From Burkholderiaceae bacterium (GTDB lineage: Bacteria > Pseudomonadota > Gammaproteobacteria > Burkholderiales > Burkholderiaceae_C), in assembly GCA_024235995.1 (NCBI GenBank), contig JACKLI010000001.1:2108001-2172000 (forward strand): DNA of 64,000 nt. Reading direction: 5' to 3'. The notes below the pieces were generated by a model. It was not told the origin of the DNA. It saw nothing but the letters and a program-made list of their open reading frames with translations, and made no database searches. Below, one piece after another: positions 57,047 through 64,000 of the stretch (positions within the stretch are counted from its first letter, which is position 1; each line of letters opens with the position of its first letter). Made by a program: the position numbers and the translations under genes.

Positions 57047-58492
57047 TTGGCGGTTATCGTTCATCCCGCTCCCCCGCTGCTGCGCCCGGCCACCTTTCGC
57101 GGGCGCGTGGCGCGCGTGGGCGACTTCCTGCGCGATCACCAGCGCGCCGTGCGGCGCCTGCAGTGGCTCATCGTCGGCATCTACCTGGCGCTGCTGCTCA
57201 TTCCGGCGGCGCTGCCGCTGCCAGACCGCGCCGCCAGCGTGTTCAACAACCTCACCCTCGTCGCGCAGTTCGCCTTCTGGGGCCTGTGGTGGCCCTTCGT
57301 GCTGGTGTCCATCCCGCTGCTGGGCCGCGCCTGGTGCGGCCTGTTCTGCCCCGAGGGCGCGCTCACCGAATGGGCCAGCCGGCACGGCCGCGGCGGCGCC
57401 ATCCCGCGCTGGATGCGCTGGGGCGGCTGGCCGGTGGTGGCCTTCAGCCTGACCACCGTGTACGGCCAGCTCGTCAGCGTCTACCAATACCCCTGGGCCG
57501 CGGCGGCCGTGCTGGGCGGCTCCACCCTGGCGGCCATGGCCGTCGGCTGGCTGTACGGGCGCAACAAGCGCGTGTGGTGCAAGTACCTGTGTCCGGTCAA
57601 TGGCGTGTTCAACCTGCTGGCGCGGCTGGCGCCCTGGCACTACGCGGTCGACGCCCAGGCCTGGCGCGCGGCCGAGCGCCGCACCGAGGCCATCAACTGC
57701 GCGCCGCTGCTGCCGCTGCGCACCATGGAGGGCGCGGCCGAATGCCACATGTGCGGGCGCTGCAGCGACTACCGCGGCGCCATCGCGCTGCAGCCGCGCT
57801 CGCCCGAGGCCGAGATCGTCGGCGTGGCCCCCGGCACCGGCTGGGAGACGGCGCTGATCGTGTTCGGCCTGATGGGCCTGGCGGTGGGTGCCTTCCTGTG
57901 GAGCGCCAGCCCCTGGTTCGTCACCCTCAAGCAGGCCATCGCCACCATGCTGGTGGAGCACGACGTGTACTGGCCGCTGGCCGACAACGCGCCCTGGTTC
58001 GTGCTGACGCATTACCCCGAGGTCAACGACAGCTTCAGCTGGCTGGACGGCGCGGTGATTTTGCTGTTCATCGCCGGTGCTACGGCCATCGTTGGCGGCG
58101 CGGTGTTTGCCGGCCTGTGGGCGGCCGACCGCGTGCTGCCGCGTCCGCGCGGGCTGCGCGCCTGCGGCACTAGCCAGCCCCTGGGCGGGCCGCTGGCGGG
58201 CGTGCACAAGCTGGCGCAGGGGTTGATCCCGACGGCGGGCATCGGCGTGTTCCTGGGCCTGACGGCCACCACGCTGACCCTGCTGCAGCACGAGGGCGTT
58301 TACACCGGCTGGGCCAACGCCCTGCGTTTTGCCCTGCTGGGGCTGGCGCTGGCCTGGAGCCTGCGCTTCGAATGGCGGCTGGCCGGCCTGCGCACCGCCG
58401 CGCCGCTGCGCCGCCTGGCGGCCGTGGGCCTGGTGGCGCTGGGCCTGCTGCCGTTTTGCTGGGCCTGGGTGCTGTTCTTTGTGCGCTGGTAA
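57047..58492 (+). CDS. ftrD: Membrane polyferredoxin FtrD (NapH/NosR-like)
   Basis: A 481-residue membrane iron-sulfur protein. Helices alternate with cysteine motifs WCGLFCPEG, WCKYLCPVNG (both CxxxCP of the NosR/NapH type) and CHMCGRC, a 4Fe-4S-like site. FtrD is thought to pass electrons for the reduction or release of iron by the FtrC permease. The likely start is TTG 57047 preceded by GGAAAG; no ATG is suitably placed. The gap to ftrC is only 28 bp, so it belongs to the operon. Confidence 0.88.
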   Translation: MAVIVHPAPPLLRPATFRGRVARVGDFLRDHQRAVRRLQWLIVGIYLALLLIPAALPLPDRAASVFNNLTLVAQFAFWGLWWPFVLVSIPLLGRAWCGLFCPEGALTEWASRHGRGGAIPRWMRWGGWPVVAFSLTTVYGQLVSVYQYPWAAAAVLGGSTLAAMAVGWLYGRNKRVWCKYLCPVNGVFNLLARLAPWHYAVDAQAWRAAERRTEAINCAPLLPLRTMEGAAECHMCGRCSDYRGAIALQPRSPEAEIVGVAPGTGWETALIVFGLMGLAVGAFLWSASPWFVTLKQAIATMLVEHDVYWPLADNAPWFVLTHYPEVNDSFSWLDGAVILLFIAGATAIVGGAVFAGLWAADRVLPRPRGLRACGTSQPLGGPLAGVHKLAQGLIPTAGIGVFLGLTATTLTLLQHEGVYTGWANALRFALLGLALAWSLRFEWRLAGLRTAAPLRRLAAVGLVALGLLPFCWAWVLFFVRW

Positions 58493-58513
58493 GGCGCGGG
58501 TGGGAGGCCGGAG

Positions 58514-59818
58514 ATGAGGGGATGGGTGAGGGCCGCGGCCCTGTGCGTGGGCGCCGCGCTGGGGCTGGGGGCCGCGTGGGCCGACACGCAGCCGGAGCAC
58601 GACGAGGAGGCGCATGAAACCCTGCTGGGCGACATGGGCGGGTTGCGCCCCAGCCTGGAGCGCGCGGGCCTGACCCTGGGCCTGCAGGAGACCAGCCAGC
58701 TCACGCGCCTGGTGTCGGGCGGCCTGCAGCGCGGCAGCGCCTACACCGGCCTGACGCAGCTGACGCTGGCCGGCGATGGCGACAAGGCCTGGGGCTGGAG
58801 CGGCGGCTCGTTCTATCTCAGCGCGCTCAACATCCACGGCCGGCGTGCCAGCTTCACCCAGGACAACGTGGGCGGGCTGCAGACGGTCAGCAACATCGAG
58901 GCCAAGCCGGCCACCCGGCTGTGGGAGCTGTGGGCGCAGCAGTCCTGGGCCGACGGCAAGGCCGAGCTGCGCGTGGGCAAGCTGGCGGCCGACCAGGAGT
59001 TCATGACCAGCGAATACGCGTCGAGCCTGCCCAACGCCATGTTCGGCTGGGCGGCACTGCCCTCGATCGACCTGCCCGCGGGCGGGCCAGCGTATCCGCT
59101 GGCCTCGCTGGGCGCACGCCTGCGGGTGCAGCCCGGCGAGCGGCTGACGCTGCTGGCGGGGGTGTTCGACGGCTCGCCCGTGGGCCGCGACGAAGAGCAC
59201 CCGGCATGGATTGACCGTCACGGCATGCGCTTGGTGCCCACGGGCCAGGCGCTGTGGATCGCCGAGCTGCAATACCAGCGCCCGGCCGACGCCGACGATG
59301 GCCTGCCCGGTACCTACAAGGTCGGTGCCTGGGTCCATACCGGGCGCTTCGACGACCCGCGCCTGGACAGTGCGGGCCGCTCGCTGGCCGACCCGGCCAG
59401 CAACGGCGTGGCGCTGCAGCACCGGGGCAACCACAGCCTGTATGCCATGGCCGACCAGATGCTGTGGCGCCAGGGCGCGCGCAATGTGGGGGTGTTTGCC
59501 CGCGCCATGGCGGCGCCGGGCGACCGCAACCGGGTGGACTTCAGCGCCAATGCGGGCCTGGCCTTCAACGGCCCGTTCGAAGAACGCGCCGCCGACGTGC
59601 TGGCGCTGGGCGTGGGCCAGGCGCGCCTCAGCCGCTGCGCGTGTGCGTCGAGCGGGGGCCGCGAGACCTTTGTCGAAGCCACCTACCGCTACCCGATCAA
59701 ACCGTGGTGGCAGGTGCAGGCCGACCTGCAGTATGTGATCCGCCCCGGTGGGCTCGGCGCTGCCCAGCGCATTCCCAACGCCTTGATGCTCGGCCTGCGC
59801 ACCAGCATCGTTTTTTGA
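58514..59818 (+). CDS. OprB-family carbohydrate-selective porin-like protein
   Basis: Outer-membrane beta-barrel protein of 434 residues resembling OprB porins (PF04966). Signal peptide ends AWADT; then TLGLQETSQLTRLVSGGLQ, LWELWAQQSW, LRVGKLAADQEFMTSEYASS and a C-terminal strand ending LRTSIVF, where the terminal phenylalanine is the barrel-assembly signal. Known relatives admit sugars. Its place as fifth gene after ftrD (21-bp gap) suggests that here it admits iron or iron complexes, which would be a new role (inference). Confidence 0.8.
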   Translation: MRGWVRAAALCVGAALGLGAAWADTQPEHDEEAHETLLGDMGGLRPSLERAGLTLGLQETSQLTRLVSGGLQRGSAYTGLTQLTLAGDGDKAWGWSGGSFYLSALNIHGRRASFTQDNVGGLQTVSNIEAKPATRLWELWAQQSWADGKAELRVGKLAADQEFMTSEYASSLPNAMFGWAALPSIDLPAGGPAYPLASLGARLRVQPGERLTLLAGVFDGSPVGRDEEHPAWIDRHGMRLVPTGQALWIAELQYQRPADADDGLPGTYKVGAWVHTGRFDDPRLDSAGRSLADPASNGVALQHRGNHSLYAMADQMLWRQGARNVGVFARAMAAPGDRNRVDFSANAGLAFNGPFEERAADVLALGVGQARLSRCACASSGGRETFVEATYRYPIKPWWQVQADLQYVIRPGGLGAAQRIPNALMLGLRTSIVF

Positions 59819-59848
59819 ACCGGCGTCGGGCTTGAGCACAATCGGGCC

Positions 59849-60442
59849 ATGCCCAAGCCTCATCCAGCCCGCCCCGCCGGCCCGCCGTGCCAGGTGCGCA
59901 TCATCGGCGGCCAATGGCGCCGCACGCCGCTGCCGGTGGCCGACCGGCCCGGCCTGCGCCCCACGCCCGACCGCGTGCGCGAGACGCTGTTCAACTGGCT
60001 GGGGCAGGACTTGACCGGCTGGCGCTGCATCGACGCCTTTGCCGGCACCGGCGCGCTGGGGCTGGAGGCCGCCTCGCGCGGGGCGGCCGAGGTGCTGCTG
60101 GTGGAGCAGGACGCGGGCCTGGCGCGGCAGTTGCAGGTGCTCAAGGAGCGGTTGCAGGCGCAGGCGGTGCAGGTGCGCCGGGGCGACGGCGTGGCCGCGC
60201 TGGCGGCGCGCCCGGCCGGTAGCGCCGACCTGGTGCTGCTCGATCCGCCGTTCGACGCCCAGGCGCTGTTTGCGCCCGCCCTGGCCGCCGCCGCGCGCGC
60301 CGTGCGCCCGACGGGCTTCGTCTACCTGGAGGCGCCTGCAACCTGGGACGCCGCGGCGCTGGCCAGTGCCGGGCTGGCTCCGCACCGGCATATGAAGGCC
60401 GGCGCCGTGCACGCGCACCTGCTGGTGCCGACTTGCGCATAA
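59849..60442 (+). CDS. rsmD: 16S rRNA (guanine966-N2)-methyltransferase
   Basis: RsmD, 197 residues, methylates G966 of 16S rRNA in the assembled small subunit. Rossmann fold with the family start VRIIGGQWRRTPLPV, RPTPDRVRETLFNWL, SAM-binding loop DAFAGTGALGLEAASRGA and the catalytic motif LLDPPFD (D/N-P-P-Y/F). It is followed by coaD after 42 bp, the typical order in proteobacteria. Sits at the right boundary of the inserted iron-uptake operon. Confidence 0.93.
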   Translation: MPKPHPARPAGPPCQVRIIGGQWRRTPLPVADRPGLRPTPDRVRETLFNWLGQDLTGWRCIDAFAGTGALGLEAASRGAAEVLLVEQDAGLARQLQVLKERLQAQAVQVRRGDGVAALAARPAGSADLVLLDPPFDAQALFAPALAAAARAVRPTGFVYLEAPATWDAAALASAGLAPHRHMKAGAVHAHLLVPTCA

Positions 60443-60484
60443 TCGGCGCCGTCCGGGCGGGCCGCCCGATGGAGAGACACACCC

Positions 60485-60985
60485 ATGAGCCGACACGTCA
60501 TCGCCGTCTACCCCGGCACGTTCGACCCCATCACGCTGGGGCATGAGGACATCGTCCGCCGCGCCCGCGAGCTGTTCGACGAGGTCATCGTCGCGGTGGC
60601 CGTGGCCCACCACAAGAAGACGCTGTTCACGCTCGACGAGCGCCTGGCGATGGTGCAGGAGTCGGTGGCCAAGTGGCCCGACGTGCGCGCCGAGGCCTTC
60701 GACGGCCTGCTGAGCCACTACGTGCGCGCCAAGGGCGGCAAGGCCATGGTGCGCGGCCTGCGGGCGGTGTCGGACTTCGACTACGAATTTCAGCTGGCCG
60801 GCATGAACAGCAAGCTCGCGCCCGAGGTGGAGAGCGTGTTTCTCACCCCCAGCGGGCGCTACCAGTTCGTCAGCAGCACCCTGGTGCGCGAGATCGCCCT
60901 GCTGGGCGGCGACGTGGCGCAGTTCACCTCGCCGCACGTGTGGCAGCGGCTGATGGAGCGCAAGCAGGTCGGGCAAAAGCCCTGA
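60485..60985 (+). CDS. coaD: Phosphopantetheine adenylyltransferase
   Basis: CoaD (166 residues, normal length) catalyses the fourth step of CoA synthesis, adenylating 4'-phosphopantetheine. Nucleotidyltransferase motif YPGTFDPITLGHEDIV with T/HxGH, the VRGLRAVSDFDYEFQLAGMN segment (20 residues) and the C-terminal YQFVSSTLVREIALLGGDV, containing the ISSTxxR-equivalent. Strong family conservation throughout. Confidence 0.96.
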   Translation: MSRHVIAVYPGTFDPITLGHEDIVRRARELFDEVIVAVAVAHHKKTLFTLDERLAMVQESVAKWPDVRAEAFDGLLSHYVRAKGGKAMVRGLRAVSDFDYEFQLAGMNSKLAPEVESVFLTPSGRYQFVSSTLVREIALLGGDVAQFTSPHVWQRLMERKQVGQKP

Positions 60986-61067
60986 TTGGCTGTCCCTGAC
61001 AGGCGGCGCCGATAAAATCAGCGGCTTGGGGCCGTGCATGTGCCCGGCCCGCCAACCAGGCCTGCGC

Positions 61068-62108
61068 ATGAGCGAAATTTCCATCAACCGCCGCCGCCCC
61101 GAGTCGGGCACCAAGTTCGTCACGCCCGAAGGTACGCGCGCGGTGATGGACGGCATCAAGCCCAGTGCGCTGACCGAACTGCCCGACGTGGGCCGCAAGC
61201 CCGACTGGCTGCGCGTGCGCCTGCCGACGGGGGCAAAGTTCCAGGAGATCATGGACATCGTGCGCTCGCACAAGCTGGCCACGGTGTGTTCCGAATCCAA
61301 GTGCCCCAACATCGCCGAGTGCTGGGGCCGCGGCACTGCCACGCTGATGCTGATGGGCTCGGTGTGCACGCGCGCCTGCAAGTTCTGCTCGGTCAATACC
61401 GGCAACCCGCACGGCTGGCTGGACGCCGACGAGCCGGCCAACGTGGCCGACGCGGTGGCGCTGATGGGCCTGCGCTACGTGGTGCTGACCTCGGTCGACC
61501 GCGACGACCTGACCGACCTGGGCGCGGGCCACTACGCCGCCTGCATCAGCGCCATCCACGCCCGCATGCCCGACACGGCGGTGGAGGCGCTCACGCCCGA
61601 CTTTCAGGGCAAGCACGATCTGGTGGCCCAGGTGCTGGATGCGGGCCTGGCCACCTACGCGCAGAACCTGGAAACCGTCAAGCGCCTGACGCACCCGGTG
61701 CGCGACGCGCGCGCCGGCTACGAGACCACGCTGGGCGTGCTCAAGTTCGCCAAGGGCTACGCGCCGCAGACAGTGTCCAAGACCAGCCTGATGCTGGGCC
61801 TGGGCGAGACCGACGGCGAGATCGAGCAGGCGCTCGACGACATGCGCGCCGCCGACGTGGACGTGGTGACCATGGGCCAGTACATGCGCCCCACCAAGAA
61901 CCACCTGCCGGTGGAGCGCTTCGTCACGCCCGACGAATTTCAGAAATACCGCGAGCTGGCCCTGGGCAAGGGCTTTCTGGAGGTGGTGTCGGGCCCGCTG
62001 GTGCGCTCCAGCTACCGCGCCGAGCGCGTGCTGGAGCACAACAACGTGGGCCTGGACGAGGCGCTGAGCGGCATCCGCGAGTCGGCCGCGGCGGCGCTGC
62101 GCTGCTGA
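61068..62108 (+). CDS. lipA: Lipoyl synthase
   Basis: Radical-SAM enzyme of 346 residues inserting two sulfur atoms into octanoyl chains on lipoyl domains. Both iron-sulfur sites are complete: the auxiliary cluster CSESKCPNIAEC and the radical SAM motif CTRACKFCSV; the C-terminal RSSYRAE supplies the conserved serine. ATG 61068 gives the usual short N-terminus before INRRRPESGTKF. In many relatives lipB, the octanoyltransferase, precedes lipA; here coaD does, so lipB must lie elsewhere. Confidence 0.95.
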   Translation: MSEISINRRRPESGTKFVTPEGTRAVMDGIKPSALTELPDVGRKPDWLRVRLPTGAKFQEIMDIVRSHKLATVCSESKCPNIAECWGRGTATLMLMGSVCTRACKFCSVNTGNPHGWLDADEPANVADAVALMGLRYVVLTSVDRDDLTDLGAGHYAACISAIHARMPDTAVEALTPDFQGKHDLVAQVLDAGLATYAQNLETVKRLTHPVRDARAGYETTLGVLKFAKGYAPQTVSKTSLMLGLGETDGEIEQALDDMRAADVDVVTMGQYMRPTKNHLPVERFVTPDEFQKYRELALGKGFLEVVSGPLVRSSYRAERVLEHNNVGLDEALSGIRESAAAALRC

Positions 62109-62111
62109 CGG

Positions 62112-62426
62112 TCAGCTGTCCTTGCGCCGCGTGATGCTGCGCACCGGCTCGGCCAGCTTGGCGCCGGTGGCATGAAGCGCCTTGGCGCGCTCCACGCCCG
62201 CCTCGTGGTCCCAGGGCCTGGCCTCGGCCAGCAGGGCGGCGAGGGCGGCATCGTCCAGCGCGGCAAGCTCTGCCTCGGCATCGGCCAGGTTGTCCGAGCC
62301 CAGCAGGTGCTGCACCACCTCGGTGCCGTCCATGGGGCTGAGCACCAGCATCACGTTGCCGTAGGACGCTTCGAGCAGGGCGGCCTGCCAGTGGCGGCCA
62401 TGGGAGTCGTCGAAGCTGCGCATCAT
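62112..62426 (-). CDS. Hypothetical protein, conserved-looking
   Basis: A 104-residue acidic protein of unknown function. It begins MMRSFDDSHGRHWQAALLEA, then SYGNVMLVLSPMDGTEVVQ and ends in helical segments rich in alanine, leucine and glutamate. AAAGGG lies six bases before ATG 62426. No signal peptide or membrane segment. It ends three bases from the convergent lipA stop. Codon use fits the backbone, so I take it as real. Confidence 0.65.
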   Translation of the reverse strand: MMRSFDDSHGRHWQAALLEASYGNVMLVLSPMDGTEVVQHLLGSDNLADAEAELAALDDAALAALLAEARPWDHEAGVERAKALHATGAKLAEPVRSITRRKDS

Positions 62427-62450
62427 CGTGGGCCCTTTCAAAACGCCGGT

Positions 62451-62514
62451 TTGCTATCGATGAAATAGCTGCCTTGGCTTGATTGACGCTGGCTACAGGC
62501 CGGTTTCATTCAAA
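62451..62514 (+). repeat. Dispersed approx. 60-bp repeat, copy 6
   Basis: TTGCTATCGATGAAATAGCT, then GCCTTGGCTTGATTGACGCT, GGCTACAGGCCGGTTTCATT and CAAA. It fills the gap between fpr and the hypothetical gene and ends just before the fpr stop. It is the fullest copy in the window and pairs best with copy 1. Confidence 0.7.
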
Positions 62515-62517
62515 TGT

Positions 62518-63291
62518 TCACTGTTCGACAAACGCCCGCTCGACCACGAAGTCGCCCGGCGTGGTGGTGTTGCCTTCCTCGAAGCCGCGCGCTTCCAGCA
62601 CGGCCTTGATGGACTTGAGCATCTCGGGGCTGCCGCACAGCATCACGCGGTCCAGACGCGCATCGAGCTCGGGCAGGCCCAGGTCCTTGGCCATGCGGCC
62701 GCTTTCAATGAGGTCGGGAATGCGGCCCTGGGTGGCGAAGGGCTCGCGCGTCACGGTGGGGTAGTACTTGAGCTGCTGGCTGACCAGCTCGCCCAGGAAT
62801 TCGTGCCGGGGCAGCTCCTGCGTGATGTAGTCGCGGTAGGCCAGTTCGCTCACCAGCCGGCAGCCGTGCACCAGCACGACCTGCTCGAAGCGCTCGTAGG
62901 TCTCGGGGTCGCGGATGATGCTCATGAACGGCGCCAGGCCGGTGCCGGTGCCCAGCAGGTACAGGCGCTTGCCGGGCAGCAGGTAGTCGATCAGCAGGGT
63001 GCCGGTGGGCTTGTGGCCGACCAGCACCTTGTCGCCCGGCTGGATGTGCTGCAGGCGGCTGGTGAGCGGGCCGTCGGGCACCTTGATGCTGAGGAACTCC
63101 AGCTGCTCCTCGTAGTTGGGGCTGACGATGGAGTACGCCCGCAGCAGGGGCTTGTCGTTCACCTTCAGGCCGATCATGGTGAAGTGGCCGTTGGAAAAGC
63201 GCAGGCTGGGGCTGCGCGTGGTGGTGAAGGAAAACAGGCGATCGGTCCAGTGGTGCACCGAGAGGACTTGTTCTTCGTCAAAGGCGGCCAT
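62518..63291 (-). CDS. fpr: Ferredoxin/flavodoxin-NADP+ reductase
   Basis: FNR of the bacterial subclass I type, 257 residues. FAD-binding motif LLRAYSIVSPNYEE (RxYS), LSIKVPDGPLTSRLQ, NADP-binding LLGTGTGLAPFMS and LCGSPEM; the C-terminus VVERAFVEQ ends near an aromatic position as in Azotobacter-type enzymes. It exchanges electrons between NADPH and ferredoxin or flavodoxin, including in oxidative stress. Start ATG 63291 fits the family (MAAFDEEQVLSVHHWTDRLF). Confidence 0.93.
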   Translation of the reverse strand: MAAFDEEQVLSVHHWTDRLFSFTTTRSPSLRFSNGHFTMIGLKVNDKPLLRAYSIVSPNYEEQLEFLSIKVPDGPLTSRLQHIQPGDKVLVGHKPTGTLLIDYLLPGKRLYLLGTGTGLAPFMSIIRDPETYERFEQVVLVHGCRLVSELAYRDYITQELPRHEFLGELVSQQLKYYPTVTREPFATQGRIPDLIESGRMAKDLGLPELDARLDRVMLCGSPEMLKSIKAVLEARGFEEGNTTTPGDFVVERAFVEQ

Positions 63292-63396
63292 GAAGACGAC
63301 GGTGGGCGCGCGGGCGCCGCGAATTGCTGCGATGCAGCATATTTTGCCCGAGATGCCGACGCCCGCCCCCCATGGGGCGGCTCAGGCCGGCGGTGG

Positions 63397-64000
63397 TCAA
63401 TGCCTTGCTTCGATGGGGTTGCCGTACATGGGCTGGGTGCCGAACTGCGTGCTGATGGCGTGCGCCACGCCGCAGGCCAGCATGACGGGCACCGTCAGCT
63501 GAAACTGGTTGGTCATCTCCAGCACCATCACGATGGCCATCAGCGGCGCGTGGGTGACGGCGCTGAGCATGGCCGACATGCCGATCACCGCCAGCGTCAG
63601 CGGGTCGCCCACGGCCTCGGGCGGCAGCCAGTGGCCGGCGATCTGCGCCAGCGAGAAGCCGGTGGTGGCGCCCACGAACAGGGTGGGCGTGAACATGCCG
63701 CCGACGGCGCCCGAGCCGGTGTTGAACAGCGTGGCGGCAAACTTGGCGGCCAGGATGACCAGCACCCAGGGCCACAGGATCTGGCCGTTGAGCAGGTGCG
63801 AGATGGTGCTGAAGCCGTTGCCCCAGACCTCGGGCACGAAGGCCGACAGGCTGCCCGCCAGCAGCCCGCCCAGGCCCAGGCGCAGCGCCAGCGAGTCGAT
63901 GCGCTTGAACGCGCCGCGCAGGCGGTCGACCCAGTCCAGCATCAGCCAGCCCATGCCGCCGCACACCAGGCCGGCGGCCAGCGCCAGGCCCAGGTTGCTG
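63397..64000 (-). CDS. CLC-family chloride channel/antiporter, C-terminal part
   Basis: The last 200 residues of a CLC protein; the N-terminus lies beyond the window edge. The segment GSGAVGGMFTPTLFVGATTG corresponds to the conserved GxFxP chloride-binding region, and SAVTHAPLMAIVMVLEMT contains the further conserved helix. Hydrophobic helices continue to the edge of the window. Bacterial CLC proteins exchange chloride for protons. No CBS domain follows the membrane part; the C-terminus is short (YGNPIEARH). Confidence 0.88.
   Translation of the reverse strand, partial: SNLGLALAAGLVCGGMGWLMLDWVDRLRGAFKRIDSLALRLGLGGLLAGSLSAFVPEVWGNGFSTISHLLNGQILWPWVLVILAAKFAATLFNTGSGAVGGMFTPTLFVGATTGFSLAQIAGHWLPPEAVGDPLTLAVIGMSAMLSAVTHAPLMAIVMVLEMTNQFQLTVPVMLACGVAHAISTQFGTQPMYGNPIEARH

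Noticed and set aside
56693..61441. Very long minus-strand open frame opposite ftrC-ftrD-porin-rsmD-coaD-lipA
   Set aside because: It is antisense to six well-recognised genes, its composition is the Arg/Ala/Gln/His-rich type produced by high-GC reverse frames, and it has no family motifs.
1..64000. CRISPR arrays, tRNA or rRNA genes, phage integrase or att sites
   Set aside because: I looked for regularly spaced direct repeats, cloverleaf-like CCA ends and integrase motifs and saw none. Apart from the IS element, no mobility gene flanks the islands.

Overview
The window is about 64 kb of very GC-rich (roughly 65-70 percent by eye) chromosomal DNA. It looks like a betaproteobacterium of the Burkholderiales, most likely Comamonadaceae. 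The evidence is three Bug/Tct-type tripartite transporter loci, a LivKHMGF operon with CoA-activating enzymes, paired CaiB/BaiF CoA transferases, an IPTL-CTERM protease, the ftsY / M16 / M16 / rsmD / coaD backbone, and a dispersed intergenic repeat containing the core AGCTATCAAA. The family name is inference; no rRNA or tRNA gene is present to confirm it.

Layout. 1-3.2 kb: end of a catabolic operon (small serine hydrolase, Bug receptor, quinone oxidoreductase, TauD-like dioxygenase). 3.3-6.6 kb: DUF2189 membrane protein, tesA-mnmH (translationally coupled) and a divergent YbbA-type ABC ATPase without its permease. 6.8-14.1 kb: a less GC-rich catabolic island with a LysR regulator divergent from CoA transferase, acyl-CoA carboxyltransferase, a Bug receptor split by a complete IS5-family element (1,321 bp, 15-bp inverted repeats, TTAA duplication), an amidohydrolase and a stand-alone biotin carrier. 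Decayed DNA lies at both edges. 14.6-18.5 kb: cardiolipin synthase, rlmB, a Phd/PIN toxin-antitoxin pair with a palindromic operator, and two small envelope genes. 18.5-23.3 kb: seven small minus-strand stress or detoxification-type genes (three VOC, DUF4256, DUF899, RibD/DHFR-like, SRPBCC) opposite a TetR gene. 23.3-30 kb: metallo-beta-lactamase-fold hydrolase, TctD/TctE two-component system, convergent tctBA without tctC, split chromate transporter and arsC. 30-38 kb: NamZ-like muramidase, DOMON-like protein, thioesterase, tandem CHRD lipoproteins, an EF-G-like GTPase, DUF924 and an RNB ribonuclease.

37.9-46.2 kb: a CoA-ligase / livKHMGF / CoA-transferase uptake and activation locus with a divergent enoyl-CoA hydratase. 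Its upstream part (about 42.5-45.4 kb) has distinctly lower GC and looks exchanged by recombination. 46.2-62.1 kb: the backbone FAD oxidoreductase, ftsY, [S8 protease, selD], two M16 peptidases, [Fur-controlled ftrABCD iron uptake plus porin], rsmD, coaD, lipA. 62.1-64 kb: a small hypothetical gene, fpr and the end of a CLC chloride channel.

Together the genes describe a versatile degrader of organic acids: solute-binding receptors feed acids to CoA ligases and transferases and then to hydratase and carboxylase steps. A dispersed selenium trait (mnmH, selD and an oxidoreductase of the type fused to SelD elsewhere) is also present. The most unusual observations are the dispersed repeat that has entered two protein-coding genes, the biotin carrier / carboxyltransferase set lacking a biotin carboxylase, the seven-gene orphan-enzyme cluster, and the precise IS5 disruption of a receptor gene.
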